22,647 bases of DNA from Bacteroidetes bacterium QH_10_64_37 (GTDB lineage: Bacteria; Bacteroidota; Rhodothermia; Rhodothermales; Salinibacteraceae). The stretch's first letter is position 1. Each line of letters opens with the position of its first letter. The translations under genes and the position numbers were made by a program. Shown here in pieces: positions 19,595-22,647 of this stretch. A model generated the notes under the pieces. It worked only from the letters and a program-made list of their open reading frames with translations. It did not search any database and was not told the origin of the DNA. Location of the stretch: contig PXSZ01000011.1 in the NCBI GenBank assembly GCA_003023105.1, forward strand, positions 1 to 22,647. Reading direction: 5' to 3'.

Positions 19595-19638
19595 AAGCGC
19601 TTCCAGTCACTACTTCTTTACAAGAAAGCGCTTCCAGA
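19595..19638. promoter_or_regulatory. Pair of operator-like palindromes between gltB and the amidohydrolase gene
   Basis: The 13-mer AAAGCGCTTCCAG occurs at 19595-19607 and again at 19626-19638, with starts 31 bp apart (about three helical turns, so both sites face the same side). Its core AAGCGCTT is a perfect palindrome. The word fits the right-hand 12 positions of the CcpA-type consensus WAARCGYTWNCW, but not its leading TG, and so resembles operators of LacI-family regulators. It lies in the 243-bp gap between divergent starts and could control either gene. No -10/-35 pair was called confidently. The regulator is not in the window. Confidence 0.45.
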
Positions 19639-19700
19639 AGTCCGTACCATTTTGATGTACCGTTCTTTCGTAAGACTTTTCGTTTGATTCACGGCGTCCG

Positions 19701-21335
19701 ATGCCCTCTTCCCCCGACCTGCTCCTGCACAACGCGCAGATCTACACCGTCGACGACCAGTGCCCAACCGCCACGGCTCTCGCCGTCCGCGACGGCCGAT
19801 TTGTCGCCGTTGGGAACGCCGATGAGATGGTGGCGGCCTTTCCCGAGGCCCCGCGAATCGACGCGGGCGGTTGCACGGTCGTGCCCGGATTTATCGACGC
19901 CCACGCCCACCTTCAGGAATTGGGCCTCTCCCTGCACCGGGCCGACCTCACGGACGCACAGTCGCCGACCGGCGTCGTGGAGCAGCTTCGAGACTTTGCG
20001 GCCGACCACGACCTGCCCGACGGCGCCTGGCTCCGCGGGCACGGCTGGGATCAGACCGAGTGGACCCCTGCCCGCTTTCCTGGCCGCGGCACTCTGGATG
20101 CCGCCTTCCCCGAGCGTCCCGTCTGGCTCACGCGCACGGATGTGCACGCCGGATGGGCCAACACGGCGGCCCTGGAGGCCACCGTGGGCCTCGACCGCCT
20201 CCGCGAGATGAGCGATCCGGACGGTGGGCACATCCATCGCGACGAGACCGGCACGCCCACGGGGGTGCTGATCGACGCCGCGATGGCCCTCGTCACGGAC
20301 CACATCCCGCCCCCCGACGAGGCGCAACGAGAGTGTGCCCTCGCTACGGCCCTCCGCCACACCGCCCGACGCGGCATCACGAGCCTGCACGACGCCGGGG
20401 TGGGCCTGTCCATCCTCCGGCGAGTCCAGAGGTTCATCGAGGAGGACCGGTTTCCGCTTCGGCTGTACGCCATGATCGACGGACGCGGGGACACCCTGGA
20501 GCACTTCTGCGAACGAGGCCCCCTGCATCACCCGTCGGGGCGCCTCGACGTCGAGTCGGTCAAATTTTTTGCGGACGGGGCGCTCGGCAGCCGTGGGGCC
20601 GCCCTGCTCGCGGATTACGCCGACGCGACGGGCACGCGCGGCTTCCTCCTCCACGAAGACGACGCGCTCCGCGACCACGTGCGGACGGCCCACGAGTGCG
20701 GGTTTCAGGTCAACACCCACGCCATCGGCGACCGGGCCAACCGACAGGTGCTGGACGCGTACCGGGAGGTTGCCCGGGAGAGCGCCCGTCCGCTGCGCCG
20801 CCCCCGCATCGAACATGCCCAGGTTGTGGCTCCCGAGGACCGTCCGCGCTTCGGCCGCCTCGGCGTGATCGCCTCCGTGCAGCCGGCATTTGCGCCGAGC
20901 GACAGGGAGTGGGCCCCGGCACGGCTTGGGCCGGACCGGCTCCCCCATGCCTACGCGTGGCGGAGCCTGCGGGACGCGGGCGCCCGACTCGCGTTCGGGT
21001 CCGACGCGCCGGTCGAGCCCGCCGACCCGGTTCGGAGTGTTCACGCCGCCGTCACGCAGCGGAACGCCGACGGGACCCCCAACGGAGGCGGACGCCCCGA
21101 TGAGCGGCTCGCCCGCACCACGGCCCTCCACGCCTGCACGCAGGGCGCCGCCTACGCTGCGTTTCAGGAGGACGAGGTAGGCTCCATATCCGTAGGCAAA
21201 CGCGCCGACTTCGTCGTATTGTCCCAGGACCTCATGACCGTGCCGCCCGGCCGACTTCGCGACACGGAGGTGATGGCGACCTATCTGGGAGGAACCCCGG
21301 TGCATGCACGGCCGGACTGGCCGGACGCACAATAG
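19701..21335 (+). CDS. Amidohydrolase 3-family metal-dependent hydrolase (YtcJ-like)
   Basis: This 544-residue protein has the amidohydrolase superfamily motifs in order: the N-terminal beta-sandwich (DLLLHNAQIYTVDDQ), GFIDAHAHL with metal ligands His68 and His70, VKFFADGALGSRGA near 286-299, HAIGDRAN near 340, RIEHAQ near 369, GSDAPVE near 433 with the last catalytic Asp, and the closing SISVGKRADFVVL. Such YtcJ/Nfd-type enzymes hydrolyse amide or formamide bonds; the substrate is unknown and cannot be deduced. There is no signal peptide, so it is cytoplasmic. The ATG at 19701 is the natural start. It is divergent from gltB, and both promoters lie in the gap with the palindrome pair. moaC follows after 120 bp. 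Confidence 0.9.
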   Translation: MPSSPDLLLHNAQIYTVDDQCPTATALAVRDGRFVAVGNADEMVAAFPEAPRIDAGGCTVVPGFIDAHAHLQELGLSLHRADLTDAQSPTGVVEQLRDFAADHDLPDGAWLRGHGWDQTEWTPARFPGRGTLDAAFPERPVWLTRTDVHAGWANTAALEATVGLDRLREMSDPDGGHIHRDETGTPTGVLIDAAMALVTDHIPPPDEAQRECALATALRHTARRGITSLHDAGVGLSILRRVQRFIEEDRFPLRLYAMIDGRGDTLEHFCERGPLHHPSGRLDVESVKFFADGALGSRGAALLADYADATGTRGFLLHEDDALRDHVRTAHECGFQVNTHAIGDRANRQVLDAYREVARESARPLRRPRIEHAQVVAPEDRPRFGRLGVIASVQPAFAPSDREWAPARLGPDRLPHAYAWRSLRDAGARLAFGSDAPVEPADPVRSVHAAVTQRNADGTPNGGGRPDERLARTTALHACTQGAAYAAFQEDEVGSISVGKRADFVVLSQDLMTVPPGRLRDTEVMATYLGGTPVHARPDWPDAQ

Positions 21336-21387
21336 CGAGGCCCCGCCCTTCATTTTGAAACCAAGAGGCCCCCTCCCGATTCGAACA

Positions 21388-21416
21388 GACGGACTTGACG
21401 GCTTCTACCGTCCGTC
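21388..21416 (+). terminator. Weak hairpin between the amidohydrolase gene and moaC
   Basis: GACGGAC (21388-21394) pairs with GTCCGTC (21410-21416) over a 15-base loop. A competing inner stem, GACGG (21397-21401) with CCGTC (21408-21412), shares the right arm. There is no T-tract. It could be a terminator for the amidohydrolase gene or a leader structure of moaC. The two exclusive folds are notable, but the stems are short. Confidence 0.3.
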
Positions 21417-21455
21417 GCACGTTTGCGCACTCCCTCCGCTTTCGCCAATCGACCC

Positions 21456-21965
21456 ATGGCTGATCCCTCTACGCTTACTCATCCCGATTCCGAAGGAGGC
21501 GTCCGCATGATGGACGTGTCTCAGAAGTCGGACTCCGCTCGCACCGCCGTCGCTGCCGGACGGGTTCACCTGGGGGAGGAGGCGCTCCGGCGCGTTCAGG
21601 AGCACGACATCGAAAAGGGCGATGTCTTGACCACCGCCCAGATCGCTGGCATCATGGGGGCGAAACAGACCGATAAGCTCATCCCCCTCTGCCACGATGT
21701 CACCATCAATGGCGTGGAGGTGGACTTCACCTTCAGCGAAGACGCCCCCGCCATCGACATTCGGGCCTTTACCAAGTCCTTCGGCGTAACGGGGGTCGAG
21801 ATGGAGGCCCTCACGGCGGTCTCCGTAGCCGCCCTTACGATCTATGACATGTGCAAGTCGGTCACCAAAGACATCCGCATCGGCGACGTGCACCTGCGTG
21901 CGAAGACCGGGGGACAGAGTGGCAATTGGAAGAGCACCCCCGAAAACGTCCTCGCTGAGTCCTAA
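21456..21965 (+). CDS. moaC: Cyclic pyranopterin monophosphate synthase
   Basis: This 169-residue protein catalyses the second step of molybdenum cofactor synthesis, turning the MoaA product (3',8-cyclo-7,8-dihydro-GTP) into cyclic pyranopterin monophosphate. Family signatures are MMDVSQK near the N-terminus, GAKQTDKLIPLCHD with Lys70 and His80, GVEMEALTAVSVAALTIYDMCK with Asp131 and Lys134, and the final GGQSGNW. Length is normal. The ATG at 21456 (MADPSTLTHPDSEGG) matches the family start better than the upstream TTG at 21423. No other mo- gene is adjacent; a hypothetical gene follows after 48 bp and may be co-transcribed. Confidence 0.95.
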   Translation: MADPSTLTHPDSEGGVRMMDVSQKSDSARTAVAAGRVHLGEEALRRVQEHDIEKGDVLTTAQIAGIMGAKQTDKLIPLCHDVTINGVEVDFTFSEDAPAIDIRAFTKSFGVTGVEMEALTAVSVAALTIYDMCKSVTKDIRIGDVHLRAKTGGQSGNWKSTPENVLAES

Positions 21966-22013
21966 CTCCGGTTCGGCTCACCTGCGGTTTTCCTTTTCGT
22001 CCCGCCGTCCCTC

Positions 22014-22619
22014 ATGTCTTCCGACGACCCCGACGCCCCCCTTGGCCACGTGGCCCGCTTCATCTCTTTCGCCACGGTGGGCGCCCTCGGCCTCACGCAG
22101 GACCTGACCCACGCTGTGCTCGACAGCATCGGCGACCTGGAGGGGGCCGACCCCGAAGTGGTCGCCGAAGAGACGCTCTGCCTCGTCGCGACGGCGACGG
22201 CCCGGGCCGCCGAGGTGGGCCTCGACGATGCGCCCGACCGCGCCCCCACAATCATCGAGACGCTCCTCGACCTACCCTTCACGTACCGGAACTACCTCCT
22301 CGGCAAGGCAATGGTGGCGGAGGAGCGCCCGGAGCTCTCGGGGATGGCGGAGGAGGTGCACGCCCGCCTTGAGGAGAAGCGTGCCTTCTACACGACCCAC
22401 CTGCCGGACGGTCAGTTTCCGGGGCCCCACGCCCTGGAGGACAAGATGGAGTTGTGGATGGGACGCGTGAGCCCGCCGAAGCTCCCCGAAACTCCGCAGG
22501 GACGATTGGCGTCGCTGGACCTGGTGGACCCGACCGTCGCCCACCTCAAACTCATCCTCGCCTACGGGCGCCGCGGGGAGCCCCCTCTCGGCTCGACGGC
22601 GGGGGCGGGCCCGGAATAG
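22014..22619 (+). CDS. Hypothetical cytoplasmic protein
   Basis: This 201-residue protein is not recognised. It has no signal peptide or convincing membrane span. It looks mostly helical and acidic at the start (SSDDPDAPLGH), with helices around HVARFISFATVGALGL and PEVVAEETLCLVATATARAA, then the segment LLDLPFTYRNYLLGKAMVAEE. The C-terminus is Gly/Pro-rich and probably loose. The high GC at third positions and the even composition over the whole length support real coding. It lies 48 bp after moaC on the same strand, so it may belong to that transcript; a link to molybdopterin synthesis would be guesswork. Confidence 0.75.
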   Translation: MSSDDPDAPLGHVARFISFATVGALGLTQDLTHAVLDSIGDLEGADPEVVAEETLCLVATATARAAEVGLDDAPDRAPTIIETLLDLPFTYRNYLLGKAMVAEERPELSGMAEEVHARLEEKRAFYTTHLPDGQFPGPHALEDKMELWMGRVSPPKLPETPQGRLASLDLVDPTVAHLKLILAYGRRGEPPLGSTAGAGPE

Positions 22620-22647
22620 AGTCTGCGGCCCCCGCATCGCGCGGCTA

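Noticed and set aside
19689..21353. A 554-codon minus-strand frame covering the amidohydrolase gene
   Set aside because: The plus strand carries every amidohydrolase motif in order; the minus frame is a shadow.

Overview
The window looks like chromosomal DNA from a GC-rich, probably salt-adapted member of the Rhodothermota/Bacteroidota side of the tree, most likely Salinibacter or a close relative. The reasons are a primary-type sigma factor of only 279 residues that lacks region 1.1 (a Bacteroidota-type form), visibly Asp/Glu-rich proteins, several lipoproteins with classical lipoboxes, and few clear Shine-Dalgarno sequences. This placement is inference; no rRNA is present. No phage, insertion sequence, CRISPR array, tRNA or rRNA was seen.

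Layout. Bases 1-860 hold the 3' end of a bacterial GH3-family gene, followed by a primary-type sigma factor with a strong intrinsic terminator. Next comes a two-gene unit (2188-5013): an OmpP1/FadL-type outer-membrane channel and an SGNH/GDSL-hydrolase lipoprotein. On the minus strand lie an orphan ftsX followed by a DUF4097 lipoprotein (5042-6971) and pheA (7177-8046). Bases 8217-8581 hold the decayed remains of a SEC-C zinc-motif gene. An endonuclease/exonuclease/phosphatase lipoprotein (minus) is divergent from a histidine phosphatase (plus). A minus-strand cluster (11044-12559) has a lipoprotein with a CBM9-like N-domain, a small frameshifted membrane gene and a one-TM protein. It is divergent from dtd.

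Bases 13243-19457 carry the glutamate synthase genes in the order gltB-gltD on the minus strand. A divergent amidohydrolase, moaC and an unrecognised cytoplasmic protein finish the window.

Most of the content is housekeeping or ordinary accessory metabolism: NADPH-dependent ammonium assimilation (GltBD), phenylalanine synthesis (PheA), tRNA proofreading (Dtd) and molybdopterin synthesis (MoaC). The most unusual signal is non-coding. Two intergenic elements next to gltD are built from short words repeated with a fixed period (8 nt and 7 nt), and the word orientation flips at the centre so the element can fold on itself. The 8-nt element fills the dtd/gltD gap exactly from stop codon to stop codon. 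The 7-nt element sits 3 nt beyond the gltB stop codon. A pair of LacI-type operator-like palindromes 31 bp apart lies in the divergent gltB/amidohydrolase region. Two small pseudogenes were also found.
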